This document shows positions 51,230 to 62,795 of a DNA stretch of 64,000 nt, piece after piece. The translations under genes were made by a program, and so were the position numbers. Below the pieces are notes generated by a model, which worked only from the letters and a program-made list of their open reading frames with translations, had not been told where the DNA came from and did not search any database. Within the stretch, counting starts at the first letter, position 1. Each line of letters begins with the position of its first letter. Origin of the DNA: Phytophthora sp. 'mugwort' (lineage: Eukaryota > Oomycota > Peronosporomycetes > Peronosporales > Peronosporaceae); contig JAUCEF010000007.1 in assembly GCA_033558025.1 (NCBI GenBank), positions 8,060,001 to 8,124,000 of the forward strand, written 5' to 3'.

Positions 51230-51440
51230 CTGACGGACATGGAGTAAACGGACAAGCAGCAGACGGACGAGCAGCAGGAGATTGAGACGAACGAGCGGCA
51301 GAGGATCAAGGTGGACGAGCAATAGCAGATCAATACGAAAAGACAGCAGCAGATCAAGACGGACGAGCAGCAGGAGAAAAAGATGGACGAGCAATAGCAT
51401 ACCAAGGCGGACGTGCAGCAGCGGATCAAGAAGGATTAGC
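51230..51440. repeat. Degenerate minisatellite coding for charged repeats in one frame
   Basis: Repeats of the type GGACGAGCAGCAG and GGATCAAGGNGGACGAGCAA with a period of about 24-30 bp. In the plus strand one frame reads DEQQEIETNERQRIKVDEQ, then KIKTDEQQEKK-like repeats with stops; the opposite strand gives long leucine/valine-rich frames. Both are consequences of the repeat. No intact gene is seen. Confidence 0.55.
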
Positions 51441-51972
51441 GGCGGTGAGCAGGCAGGGAACAGTTGGCGTAGACAGCTGCGTGGCGATGGGCTCACACGG
51501 GTGAGTGACCGCCAGGGTGGCGAATGGACGGCTCTGGAAGCACGGAGACGAAGATTCGGGGCGAATAGTCGCTTTCGGCCAGGTTAGCGGTCGGGCGAAG
51601 CGCTACAGGCCGGATTGGCGGTCGAGCGAGGGCTCAGTACAGAATTTGCGGTCCAGAGAGCAATATACAACCATGCGTGAGTGAACTGTTCGTAAGAGTA
51701 AGAGATCGAGCTTAGTGGACACAGGGTAGTGCGTCAGGTAAGCCATCGGCCGGTCTGTCGGTGTCGTCCAGGGGTGGCCGCCCGGGTCCTCGTGTGTCGT
51801 TAGCTGAGCCCCGCCATTACTGTTCCGCGACGATTACCGTGGGGAGGTGGGGGCGTCCGGGAACTGGCATCAGCCGGGCTGTGGTTTCACGGAGCTTCAA
51901 GAAAGATCCGCCCTAGCTGGGTTGGTGACGAAACCAGACTACTAGTCATTGAAAATAAAATTCGCGTGGGCT

Positions 51973-52296
51973 TTATATTTCCGAACTTGGGAGAGTTTGG
52001 TTTGTTTTTTCAACAAAACGTGCTAGAAGCTGACTACGCTGCCAAACGTAGGAAGCAATACTGTGTGCTTTTGACAAAGTCTTAGGGCTCTCTCCGAATA
52101 GAAACTCGATGGTTTTTGAACCTACCAACTTTGTCTGCCCAATAATATATGAGGTCAAATAATTTGTCGATATGTTTAAGACCTGCAAGCGGCTCGACAA
52201 TCCATTCAGGAGAAACCCATCCAACTTCGTATTGATCTTGATAATGTGTTCCCCTTGCACTTCAAAGCGCGCAAGACCGCCGGCACGACACTCCAA
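51973..52296 (-). pseudogene. ORF of unknown family
   Basis: 107 codons with a reasonable amino acid mix (LNISTNYLTSYIIGQTKLVG, TIEFLFGESPKTLSKAHSIA). No motif known to me. It is surrounded by repeats, so probably a fragment of a mobile element. Confidence 0.3.
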
Positions 52297-52348
52297 GACG
52301 AACGCGTTGCCATGCCCAGGCGAACGCGTAGCAACTCAGTTTTAAGCG

Positions 52349-53535
52349 ATGACGCCTCTCCAGCTATACTCAAGCGCGTGTAACTATTCGTGGAGAGGCA
52401 ATGTATGGTCTCAAGACCCCAGCATCAGGCGCGTTGAAATTCCAGCGGATTTGCCGTCATCATCGAGCACTGACACACCGGCACCACTATCAAAGAAGAC
52501 AAGGGTCCGACGACTCAAGCCAGGTCGAAGGCCTCCAAAAAGAAGGCAGCTCCCAGGAAGAAGGCTGCCACCTAGAAGGAGGCCTCATCAAAGAAGAAAC
52601 CCGTGACAAGTTATTCATGAAGACCAAGAGATCTCTGCCTATGCGCTGGACAATTGCATTGACGACCCACGCACTCGAGACTCGTTTTAAGAACCCGTGC
52701 CTCCTAAAGATATTTGCGGTCACAACGTCGGATATGAAACTTTTGCGTGCAAAGTAGAAAGCAATAGTCCATACTTTCTTGGAGCGAGCGCCAATTAAGC
52801 AACCTTGCGAGTGAATCAGAGATACCGAGTGAGGTCAGTCTCAAGCAGTTCAAGAACAAGCTTAACCGCTGTTCGCGCCAAGCGTACACGTATTTTTGCA
52901 AACTGGAAAACAAGTATTCACCGCTAATTCGTGGTCGGAAGATGATGAAGAAGAGCGCGAATACGCGGAGGTGCAGCGAGTTTTTCTTAAGTTCTTCGGG
53001 AGATGATCAAGATGACGAAAACATAAAAGAAACTTGACCTGTGATCCCCATGGATGGGGACCCAAAGTATCGTTTCACCCTTGGCAAAGATCTCACGGCC
53101 TTGTGGCCACTGCTGTGCGAAATATTTACGGGGGAGCCTGGTAGCAATGGGGGCAAGTATTGAGTCTTGCGCATCGCGTGAATATGCTGAAGATGACAAT
53201 GGCAGGGATGATAGCGTTGACCAGAGTCATACTGGTTCTGACGCTGAATGTTCAGACACATCAAGGCAGGCGTACCATAGACAAATCCCCCCCCCAACGC
53301 CCAAGGTCATTTACGAACTGCCCGATTATCTTTGAATCGACCAGTTGATGTGTTAGCTGAGTCACTCCAATTTGGTGTTGGTTCCATCGAGCGCAATTTT
53401 GCTAGTCGACAGGCTCCGGCATCAGGCAACCGATCCGGAGGAGACATGGGCCAGCTAGTGGCTAAGTTGGCATCGACCATTGAGGCCGTCGACGCTAGCC
53501 TATATGCATTTAAGGAGATAGCGCGAGGTTAGCCA
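52349..53535 (+). pseudogene. Harbinger-associated Myb/SANT-type helper ORF remnant (left element)
   Basis: Plus-strand pieces with Ser/Lys-rich and acidic parts (NSWSEDDEEEREYAEVQRVF, then SLQFGVGSIERNFASRQAPA and MGQLVAKLASTIEAVDASLY). It faces a minus-strand Harbinger transposase, the usual layout of PIF/Harbinger elements, where one ORF is a Myb/SANT-like DNA-binding helper. The Myb motif itself is not clear here, so the assignment rests on layout. Confidence 0.35.
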
Positions 53536-53798
53536 GTTGTTGTTGTGTTAGAGCATCGAGAACCTCCAGCAGATGTCTGTCTTCTTCTGCTGTTTAAGTA
53601 TTTGCGAAAATGTAGGATCAGATTTGAGAAGTCAACTCTTATGCAAGATGCATGTCAAGTGGTTGTAGTGTGTGCCATCAGCACTACATCATTTTTATTC
53701 GTTATCGATGAGGTGAAAGCATTTCATGTATGCATTCCGCATCGCCACTATCAAGTTAATGTCATATTCATTGCGTTACCAATAGCGATGAAATGCGT

Positions 53799-54560
53799 TC
53801 ATCGCTCGTCTTGCGTTTTTTGTTTGCCCAATTCCTCGTCTCGATTCCGCCCAAACATTTTATTGTCACCTATGTTGAGTAGGTTGTGGATTACAGCGGC
53901 GGCACAGATCATCCGGGCGTTCGTATTGTGCGCATACCGATCTGCCACACCGTGTAGATCTTTGAAGCGTCCTTTACGTTTTACGAAGACACACTCAACA
54001 AGTATGCAGGTTAACGAAATGTGAAAAGTGAAGCTGCGCATAGTTGAAAATATCAGCTCTCAAGTATCGGTACTCCTTGGCAATGCATACAACTCCGCAT
54101 TTTACTCACCAATACTGCTTTCTAAATTATCGTTTCCCCCGTATCTCGCCAAACGAACCATAAAAAAAGAGGCCAGGTCTTCAATCCAGCGTCGGCCAAC
54201 CAGTTGAAAACGTTTATCTCATGTGAGGTCCATCAAGCATAAAATACGCTTCTGGTGGTTCACCGTGGTGCAGTCATCTACCGCGACAGAAACATAAGGC
54301 TGCAGCACCAACAGCTTCACAAGCCTTCAAATTCTACTAGAAATCCTTTATCTGTTTCCTGCGTCTGATAGAAACGCGCGAGCACGTCATTAGTCACAAA
54401 CAGTATGTTAATGAGCTTATAGTCGTCTTGTAGCTGCTGTTACGCACACCTGTCGCGATCCGACCCAAGATAAACCTTGCTCTGCGCCAACGCGCAGTTG
54501 AAGTTGCACTAGAGTTTGATTTGCGAGCGCGGATTGTCATATATAAATCTTCCGTTTTTA
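53799..54560 (-). pseudogene. PIF/Harbinger transposase C-terminal remnant (left element)
   Basis: Minus strand, intact from 54041: LVECVFVKRKGRFKDLHGVA, DRYAHNTNARMICAAAVIHN and LLNIGDN. This is the V-E-R-x-F-G-x-x-K-x-R-F...NARMI-AAxxLHNLL end of DDE_Tnp_4 transposases, with the catalytic glutamate still present in V-E-C. The upstream part is too broken to follow. Confidence 0.65.
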
Positions 54561-54577
54561 CTAAGATAGCCTTGAGG

Positions 54578-54605
54578 CCCTGTTCGGGGAAAGACTGTCA
54601 AAACC
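54578..54605 (+). repeat. Candidate Harbinger terminal repeat interrupted by the Copia insertion
   Basis: GGCCCTGTTCGGGGAAAGAC resembles PIF/Harbinger ends (GGCCxTGTTxGG). It continues across the Copia (54606-62795) into CACTGGTTTTCCTGCCCCTA at 62801. I take it as the left end of the right-hand Harbinger element, split by the Copia. Confidence 0.4.
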
Positions 54606-54934
54606 GAAGCGAGCTGCAGTCGCGCGCAAGTGAAAAGCAAAGCTTGCGATTCGTGGTGAGCAAGTAGTATGAAAACCACCTGCGACGGAAATCGTGTTTT
54701 GGAGAATGAGCGCGCAGTTCACGTTAATTCTCTTCCCTTTCGCAGCTAGTCTTACTCTATCTTCAACTGTCGCACATCTAACCGTTACTTGTAGCAGACA
54801 ACCTCCGTAGAACAATTCTGCTACGTGGGAAAACCTCCAGCCACGCACCCTTGCCTTCTCGGGATAACAACCCACACGGTATCTCCTGTATTCACCACCA
54901 ACTGATGGTAACCAGTACACTGCAATTCACAACA
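54606..54934 (-). repeat. Copia 3' LTR
   Basis: Minus strand TGTTGTGAATTGCAGTG...CTCGCTTC. The final A of the LTR is missing and the target duplication GGTTT (minus strand) follows directly. The purine-rich GTGATGGGGC just before the LTR start is the likely polypurine tract. Confidence 0.92.
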
Positions 54935-55029
54935 GCCCCATCACTGGGTGCCATTATTGTGCTTCATCCGCTCAAGCTCCGCCCTTGGCATTGGCCCCAT
55001 CGCCTGTCGATACTTCTCGAACGCAGGTC

Positions 55030-55506
55030 TTAGCAGGGGCTTTGTGAATGAATCAGCAATATTTCACAACCCGACACACGCGACACGTCGATCACCTTCA
55101 GATCGACTCGTTCACGATTGAAGTGATGCCGCACGTCAATGTGCATCGTACGGATGTGAAATACCACGTTGCTAGCCAATTTCGTCGCACTCGCATGGTC
55201 CACGTACACTTCCGTAGGTCTCTTCGGCTGTGCCATCAGTTCTTTCAACATTTGACGAAGATGCACAACTTCTTCCACGAGTAGGCTTAAAGCTATATAT
55301 TCAGCCTCAGTTGTGTGCAACGCTACGGTTATCTTAGTCTGACTGCACCAAGAAATTGTACTGCCACAAACCTTCGTCAAATAGCCGGCCACAGACTTCC
55401 TATCATCAACTCGGATCGCAAAGTCTGCGTCAGCAAATGCTTGCAGGTGCTGGTCAAGCTCCTGATTCCCCCATTGTTTTCCACCTAAGCGAATTCCCCA
55501 GTTCAA
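55030..55506 (-). pseudogene. Copia RNase H
   Basis: 158-residue frame: AFADADFAIRVDDRKSVAGY, STISWCSQTKITVALHTTEA and EYIALSLLVEEVVHLRQML, then VDHASATKLASNVVFHIRTM and HIDVRHHFNRERV. All usual Copia RNase H blocks are present. It ends before the polypurine tract and 3' LTR. Confidence 0.85.
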
Positions 55507-55545
55507 TGTTTCTCGAAGATATCGTAGTCCTCGCTTTGCTGCTCG

Positions 55546-56353
55546 TCAGTGCAGTATTCCTGGATTTTCCAGATAATGACTGCATTCTCGGACTAAATAG
55601 GCTAGATCAGGGCGACAGCCCATCATCAAATACATCAAACTGCCTACCACAGACCGATAGGGCTTCGAACGAATCAAATTCTTCTCATTTCCATCAGTAG
55701 CACACATGCTTTTCGTCAGCTTTAGATCTGCTGTACATGGCGTCTTACAGACATTACATTTATCCATCCGAAACCGCTCCAGCACTGATGTTGCATACTT
55801 CCGCTGATTGATGAAAATGGTTCGCTGGCTCCGATTGCGAGTGACTTCCCAGCCTAAAATGTAATGCAGCTCTCCGAGGCCCTTCATTTCGAATCGCTCG
55901 AAGAACATCTGCCACATCTTGTGGATGAGCTCCATGTTGGGAGCAAACAGGATGAGATCATCAACATAATGCGGGATGAACACCAATTGTTCATCGGCGA
56001 ACTTCACCGTAACGCAGGCTTCCGACTTCACCATGGTGAAGCCTTGCTCCTCCAGAAAGATTTCAATAACTGGAACCACAGACGTGGTGCCTGCTTCAAG
56101 CCATACAGTTCAGCAATCGATACACCCAGTTCTCCTTTCCTGGGACCTTGAATCCTTCTGGCTGCTCCATATACACCTCAACATCAATCTTGTCATTCAG
56201 GAAGCCGTAGCCACATTCATCTGATGGACTTCGTAGTCCCACACAACTGCAAGAGTCAATAAGACTCGCAGCGTATCCAGACGATCGACAGGAAAATAGA
56301 CGTCCAGGTAGTCAACACCAAAAACTTGCATGAAGCCCTTTATCACTAATCTT
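55546..56353 (-). pseudogene. Copia reverse transcriptase, remainder
   Basis: It resumes beyond the hAT with RLVIKGFMQVFGVDYLDVYF, FLNDKIDVEVYMEQPEGFKV and VYRLL. The intact frame 56079-55546 carries the catalytic VDDLILFAPN, FEMKGLGELHYILGWEVTRN and YRSVVGSLMYLMMGCRPDLA. It is broken near 56100 by a frameshift. Confidence 0.85.
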
Positions 56354-58968
56354 TAGGCAATTATAGATAGGTCATTTCCCACTCAACAAGGCAGTCGTGC
56401 CCTGTCCTATTTTGGGAAGGCGCCCTTTAGAAGTCGGTCGTGCGCGAGCCTCGACAAAACAGACAAAAGGGATCCCGCGCTCTTGATACGCTTCGTTGTT
56501 CTACAGCTAGTGATTCTCGTGCTTCTAATGGTCCTTGATTGAAATACGTCCCCTGTTGAAGCAGCTCTGTTGGGCGTCACGTGGGCAGAGGACCGTGACG
56601 CGATGGCACGTGACAAGCCACATCGCAGCAATGAGATGTCGTATGCTCAGATACAAAAGCAGTCTCAAACAACCGCGTCCGGACGCTTAACTCCGTTCCA
56701 AGACGTCCATCAGCTTCAGTACGGGCTTCGTATTTCTGAGCGACATCCCAACTAAAGTGTGGTAATCTCAGTCGCTTGCCACTTCTGCATTTCTTCCCAC
56801 CGACAAAAACCGTTGGCAGCAAATGCAAGCAAACAGCGAAAACTACTAAGCACTTCAAAAGATACTTTTCGTCCTGAGCACCATCGACAACATGTAGCAA
56901 ATCAACACTCAGTCGATGGGCAAACTACAAACAACTAACGCAAGAGAATCAGCGTGCTATTTCGACAACATCAAACCGCTTCGTGCTAGCATTTTGGCTT
57001 TTGCTAACGAAAAGAAAGCACCGATTGTCGTGCCTATCGACCGTGACATTATAGATGTCGTCGTTACCAAGGTGATGCTTTATGATGACGATAATGATAT
57101 GGTCTGGAAGCAAACTATGACTGTGTTGCATCTGAACGATACTGAATCACAGTACATCTTGACAACCAAGAACCCAGTTCAATTCTATCTGATTGTGGCC
57201 TTTTGAGCGTGTGGATATCATTTCGAACGGTCTTGTTGATTCTGGCTAAGACAAAAAGCGCACTTGTCTGGCATCAATTGGATCATGCACGCTGGACTTC
57301 CGTCGAAAATGCTCGATCTATCTGCGCGATGGACGTGCAGAAAATCGCATAAATACTAGAAGCTTGGACGTTTTCGATAGCGTTGGATATGTTGACGCAG
57401 ATGTCCATATCGTATTTGGACACCAGAATTCGAATCTATCACAATCAAAATTGATAAACCTGCATTTACTACGATTCCGATGAAGGGTAGCCATACTGCT
57501 AGCGTTATGTTTGATGCCGTCACGCAGGTGCTAGACGTGATTTGCCCAATCTGGAAAATTATTATGCTTGTATTACCAGCGATGGCGAACGTAAAATGAC
57601 TGAAAATTGTAACGGACGGGCTACGTGTCTGCGAACTGTGTGCGCAAGTGGGTTTATGAGAGTCTGGTGTTGTTTGCACCAAGCGGATCTCATCCTGCAA
57701 AAATCTATCAAAATCATGATGGGCAGTAAGTTTTACGGCTATATGACTAAGACAATTGCGCACTTGCGCCGCCAGAAGACGTTGATTAACCGAATGAAAC
57801 CAACGGCGCATCTTCTGCAAGATACACGCTGGGAGTCAATGGGTAGATGCTGCACCTGATTCAAAACTCCTAACTAAATTCACACCGTATTTAAACGACG
57901 TCAATCCGGTTTGCAAACCTCCTGATAATGGTGAGGGGGGGGGGGGGGTGGCTATTTCATCGGTCGATAAGCTCTCCTCTCGAGCAGTGATGCTCATCGC
58001 TAATTCCCGAGCCGGAAACAGAGTTTAAGCGGTTTAGTGCCGATCTTCAAGAACGTTTCGGTGGGCTGTTATGGCCAGCACTTTCGTGAGTACACATCTT
58101 CGACATCAAGATAGGCATGTGTACTCTGGTGGGTGCACGGTATCTGTCGATCTATCCTATTAGATCTAAGATGACGATGGATTCGCCATTTTTTTCTATC
58201 GTAGCTTCACTTGGATTCTCTACTTCTACTGAATTGACGACTGATTTTGCTGGTGTGGTGGCCAATTTGATCGAAGATGTAAATGGTATTGCTCTGCGGA
58301 GCTCAACGAAAACAATGAACCGAAGGAAGATGAGCTTCCGCCAGCCCTTCCTCAGGTTTGGTGAAGTTTAATGGTCTCGGTTTTTCTGCACTAATCTCCA
58401 CGCATCGCGAATGAATGCAACCTCGCTGAAGTGAGATAGATATCGACACGATCGAGCAAGAGCATTCTGAATTATACGATTGTTATGTTCATCATGATGC
58501 TTTTCGCAACAGCATTAACATCTCCGTTGATAACACCAGCGGCATTGCAACATTCTAATATAGCTGGAATGCAGTTAAAAACAACTTTCCTATGCTGAGA
58601 AATTATTTTGGTGGAATCGCAACAACAATTTCCAGGAACTTCCACTGTGGCGAGTTATTTTTCTCAGTTGAAATGGGAAAAACCTCCGCAAATAGCAGAC
58701 GAACAAACTTCTCTCTGGAAGGAGCCCTACATACGCAGCAGTTCAGCGAGCTCGAACAGATTCAGGTCCACGATAACGAACCCAAGAATCCCAGGCATCC
58801 GATAATCGTCTGCAATGACTTTATACGCTTCATGAATACAACTTTCTTTCCGTTAGTCTTTGGTTTTATATGCTGCCCTACCGACGCCCTGTACTACTCC
58901 GTCATAATGCCCTGTACAAGCTATTTAGGTAAAACTCGTCAGATGCCCGATCTGTAGATGCCTGCCTG
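56354..58968 (+). mobile_element. hAT transposon (2,615 bp) inserted in the Copia RT, with 8-bp target duplication
   Basis: It is flanked by CTAATCTT at 56346-56353 and 58969-58976, the 8-bp duplication expected of hAT elements. The ends are short imperfect inverted repeats: TAGGCAATTATAGATAG on the left and, read inward from the right, CAGGCAGGCATCTACAG. The interior holds a broken hAT transposase on the plus strand. Removing it rejoins the Copia RT between FKARL and the downstream block. Confidence 0.85.
56900..58850 (+). pseudogene. hAT transposase remnant inside the Copia
   Basis: Plus-strand blocks: LHQADLILQKSIKIMMGSKF, YGYMTKTIAHLRRQKTLINR and MKPTAHLLQDTRWESMG (a core region with the R-W-x-S-M motif), then FGGIATTISRNFHCG or, in another frame, QQFPGTSTVASYFSQLKWEK, the C-terminal dimerisation region. 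An N-terminal frame at 56916-57206 (FDNIKPLRASILAFANEKKA) is less certain. Many stops. Confidence 0.7.
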
Positions 58969-58976
58969 CTAATCTT

Positions 58977-59758
58977 GCTTTAAACCTGTCAGCTTTTCCG
59001 CTCGCAAGATACTTTACATGGAACACCCACCGATTCTTCAACACCTTCATGCTCTTTTAACGTGGAGCCAGCTTCCAGGTGCAAGTTTTGGTCAAGGCAT
59101 CATACTCTCTCTGCGCAGCATCTCTCCATTGCACAGACTCTTCGTTTTCCATAGCTTGGCCGTAACTTTCCGGCTCATTAATCATACCCATAGTCAGACA
59201 GCAATAATCCTGCCACCATGCAAGTGCTAGCTCCTTTGCCATTGCACGCTGCATTTCTTTACGGGATTTTTCCCGTGATGGCGACGAGCTTAGTGAGTCG
59301 TCCGGATTTGTGCTGGTGCATGCGACGTAGATGTAATCCCCAAACAATGAAGGCGGTTTACTCACACGACCACTCGGTGTTACTGGGCCGTCCTTCATGC
59401 GTGCACCTTCTGAGGCCGCATATTCTCGCAACGTTCTGCAGGAAGAGGTTTGTAAACGCTCCCCACTAGAACCGTCACTGGGCAGCGGCGTCTTCGAGCT
59501 CGCGGTCGCTATCTTACGATGCTCCGAAGAAGAAGGCCGCTCAATGGTCGGCGATTTTTCACACGATACACCTTCATGCAACTCAGCAGCAGCAGCCGGT
59601 GCCTTGCGTAACCTTCTACCACGTCTTCGTTTGGTTGCTCTTTGACACTCACATCTACTTTCGGACTCACATCCACCTCGCAGGTGGCTGGCATGCAATT
59701 CACCTGATTCAGCTTTTCGACTTCGCTTCTCTTTTCGACCATTTCGATCGTTCGTCAA
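58977..59758 (-). pseudogene. Copia integrase-RT linker and RT start
   Basis: A basic and Ser-rich linker (RATKRRRGRRLRKAPAAAAE, TPLPSDGSSGE) leads to the RT start: PESYGQAMENEESVQWRDAA, QREYDALTKTCTWKLAPR, and after a shift a stretch ending FKARL, where the hAT element is inserted. Confidence 0.75.
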
Positions 59759-60047
59759 AATATCTTCACCAGCCCCATAAGACCTGGTATCTCTCGTTGA
59801 GATAGCAGCATCTGCGCCAGCCCCACCAGACCTCTCTTATTGAGACATCACCGTCACTATCTGCCCCATCTGGCAGGTTCTGGGGGCCGTCGGTGGTGTC
59901 GACAGTCTTACCATTGGTTCTTTCTGAATCATCTTTATGCATCACATTCAGCATTGCCGGTATGTTCTCCATGGCAGAATTATCCAGATTGAGATACTGC
60001 TTAATTGATACGTTGGTACTCAGTGTTGATTTCGGGCCCTGTGCACA

Positions 60048-61394
60048 TTAGGCCTGGCTTGACCTCGTAGAAAACAGCGGTATGACTGTAAAACGCCTTC
60101 CGTGTTTTACTATCAAGCAGGCGATAGCCACGCTTCTCACGGCTGTACCCGACAAAATGGCCTCGCGCGCCTTAGCATCCAACTTGCGTCTCTCTTCTTT
60201 ATCCACATATGCCAACACTGCACAAACAAAAACGCGTAGTCGCGAGTATTGTGGCAACTCACGATGCCACGCAGCGTAGGGCACTTCCATGTCCCTTGTT
60301 GAGTTCCGCATAATGTTGACACAGTAGGTTGCTGTCAGTGCATCATCTGCCCACATCTCTTCGGGCAAGTCCAAATTCAGCAGACATATCATTTTCTCCA
60401 AGATGGTTCTGATCATTCTCTCAGCTACGCCATTCTGCTCGGGTGTACACTTCACGCTGGCCGAACACTCCATGCCATACTTCTTCTTGCAGATGTCCGC
60501 CAGTTTTATTAGCTCCTTTGCATTATCCGATCGGACTTCCTTCATGGTACGTTGAACCGATTTCACACTAGCTGGTAGTAGATATCCAGCTTCTCGTAAA
60601 CGTCCGAGCGTTCCTCCAACAGGCATATTGTCGCATATAGTCGAATATCGACTTACTATTCATCAACAAATACGGCAAAATAACGCTTGCCGGAGCAGGA
60701 GGGCACTGGATACGGACCCCAACTATCAATATGAGTGCATTCTCCAATAGGCCACGGGCGCTTTGGTACATCCTTCTTATTGCGAAAGCTCTTTCGGGTC
60801 AGCTTACCCATCACACATGTATCACAACTGTAGCCATCGTGAACACGAAGTTCACGTCTCTTCATTGGCTGCCTCGTGTGTCGAAACAGTGCGTTGAGTG
60901 CGTTGCATCCTAGATGACCGAGGCGAGCATGCCACAGGTCCACGTCCGAGCTCAACTCTTCTCCAGCTGAAGCCATTATCACTTGATCCTTGGTGCTCTC
61001 AAGTCGAAGGCAATTAAAATTCGTTGCATCCTTGTGAGCTGTTGTTCTACTTGGCTGTAAAAGTACCTCAGCATAGTCATCTTCATCATAATGGCACCGA
61101 ACACGTTCAGCAGAAGCCAAAGAACGTGAAGCTTGTCTTCCCACTGAGAGCAAACTACACTGTAGTTCAGGAGCATACAGCAATGAAACTCTGCCAGTGG
61201 AAGTAATCAAATCCTTCTTTACGGTCCCAACTCCAACGAAACATTTAACCAATTATATCCTCTAGTCCGCACTGAGAAACGCATCGGCGTGAACGATATA
61301 AAGTCGTCTTTCATGTTCGTCATGTGGCTTGTAGCTCCGGTGTCCAGATACCAGCGGTCATGAGCAAGATCGACAACCTCTTTCGTACATTTCA
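60048..61394 (-). pseudogene. Copia protease and integrase
   Basis: Protease active site WYLDTGATSHMTN near 61340. Then a 198-residue frame (61252-60656) with the GAG-pre-integrase domain LWHARLGHLGCNALNALF, the zinc cysteines CDTCVMGKLTRKSF and the first catalytic acid in THIDSWGPYPVP. After a frameshift the rest of the core (60626-60048): KEVRSDNAKELIKLADICKK and TPEQNGVAERMIRTILEKMI give the remaining D and E of the D-D-35-E triad. Frameshifts near 61270 and 60640 break it. Confidence 0.82.
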
Positions 61395-62409
61395 TCAAAC
61401 TGATAATGGCGTAGGCGCTATCATCACTTTCATTGCATTACGATCCTTACTGCTGGCCTTTACTTTGTTGCCTCCATTGGACTTGATGCGCTTCTGCACG
61501 GAATCTCCACCTTGGTTATCGGGTGGGGGACGCTTGCCTAAGTACGGACAGTTCCGCACTTGATGGCTACGCTCGTGGCAATGAAAATAACCGACACTGC
61601 CCTTTAGCTCACCTTGGCCGCGACCAGTACCACGGTCTCCACCTAGATTAACAGCTCCCAGACCACCATAACCGCAACTACTACTACTCCTGCCACGGCC
61701 GCGTCCTCGAACTCGCTCTGCACCTCGCCCACGGCCGCCACCAGCAAGGAAGGCCTTATCTTCTTCGTTGTCTTTTTTTGGCTCCTTCTGCCTTCCGGTT
61801 TTGCATATGGTCGTACGCCATCTCCATGGCTTGCTCGAGCTGTTCATAGTTCGGCGGGCCATCCGGATTGCAATGTGTTACTTGCAAGAAACGTTACAAC
61901 GTTGTCGTAGTCGCGCGGTAAGGAGCCTATTAGAATAGCTGGCTTGGCGTATTCATCCACTTGTCTACCGACCACCGAAATAGTTTCCATCAATCGACGC
62001 ATTTCACCTAGGTGATCAGGCAGATTGTTCATGGGGTTAAGTCGAAGTTGACTCAGCTTCGTTCTTTCCTCAGCTTACTTTAAATAAGTCTTTCCCATAA
62101 ATCGTCTTTTTAGACGCTCCATCACACGATATGGGGTCGACTCGTACTTGACGGGTTTCATTATTTGGTTTGTCATCGACTCGTATAAAATCTCCTTCTC
62201 CCGCGACGTCTTGCTCACCCAGTCGTCATGACCGCATTGCTTACTCTCCTCGGGCTCTGCAACGTCCTTATCGCAGTATTGCCACAGCTGTTTGCGTGCA
62301 GCTTGAGCTTGACACGTTCCAACCATACCTCAAAGTTATTTCCGTCAAACTGTGGAATGGAGTTCCTCTCGTCCTTTGACTCCTTCGCTTCTTTCTTCGC
62401 GTCAGCCAT
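61395..62409 (-). pseudogene. Copia gag, several frameshifts, altered zinc knuckle
   Basis: ATG at 62409, 44 bases after the [23 protein letters not shown], then [19 protein letters not shown]. The frame shifts near 62290 ([20 protein letters not shown] and [16 protein letters not shown]), again near 62060 (LPDHLGEMRRLMETISVVGR, GSLPRDYDNVVTFLASN), and continues with a Gly/Arg-rich RGRGRGRSSSSCGYGG part. The knuckle reads YFHCHERSHQVRNC, so the first of the CCHC cysteines is Tyr. Gag would form the capsid. Confidence 0.8.
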
Positions 62410-62452
62410 CGTCTGTAAGTCAGTTGCAAGCGAGCTTCGCAAGCACAGATTT

Positions 62453-62465
62453 TGGGCTCATAACC
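62453..62465 (-). promoter_or_regulatory. Primer-binding site pairing with the anticodon arm of initiator tRNA-Met
   Basis: GGTTATGAGCCCA follows the 5' LTR without a gap. It is complementary to TGGGCTCATAACC, the anticodon stem-loop of a methionine tRNA (CAT anticodon), not to a tRNA 3' end. Drosophila copia and yeast Ty5 are known to use a half-tRNA of initiator Met in this way. Reverse transcription would start here. Confidence 0.75.
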
Positions 62466-62795
62466 TGAAGCGACCTGCAGTCGCGCGCAAGTGAAAAGCA
62501 AAGCTTGCGATTCGTGGTGAGCAAGTAGTATGAAAACCACCTGCGACGGAAATCGTGTTTTGGAGAATGAGCGCGCAGTTCACGTTAGTTCTCTTCCCTT
62601 TCGCAGCTAGTCTTACTCTATCTTCAACTGTCGCACATCTAACCGTTACTTGTAGCAGACAACCTCCGTAGAACAATTCTGCTACGTGGGAAAACCTCCA
62701 GCCACGCACCCTTGCCTTCTCGGGATAACAACCCACACGGTATCTCCTGTATTCACCACCAACTGATGGTGGCCAGTACACTCCAATCCACAACA
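62466..62795 (-). repeat. Copia 5' LTR
   Basis: Minus strand TGTTGTGGATTGGAGTG...GGTCGCTTCA. Long open frames across the LTR are not genes. It is nearly identical to 54606-54934. Confidence 0.92.

Larger units (their letters stand above)
54606..62795 (-). mobile_element. Young Ty1/Copia retrotransposon, 8.19 kb, with LTRs and 5-bp target duplication
   Basis: Minus-strand element. 5' LTR 62466-62795 (330 bp) and 3' LTR 54606-54934 (329 bp, terminal A lost) differ at about 7 positions, about 98% identity. It is flanked by the duplication AAACC at 54601-54605 and 62796-62800. Order on the minus strand: PBS, gag, protease, integrase, RT (split by an hAT insertion at 56354-58968), RNase H. Without the hAT its length is about 5.6 kb, normal for Copia. 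The LTR starts TGTTGTG and the 5' copy ends CTTCA. Confidence 0.92.

Noticed and set aside
51107..51496. Leucine/valine-rich minus-strand ORFs resembling transmembrane repeats
   Set aside because: They arise from the GACGAGCAGCAG minisatellite read in reverse. There is no start context or end consistent with a gene.
54561..54920. Long minus-strand ORF (about 119 codons), almost identical to one at 62458-62796
   Set aside because: Both lie inside the Copia LTRs. The shared frame reflects the duplicated LTR, not a gene family.
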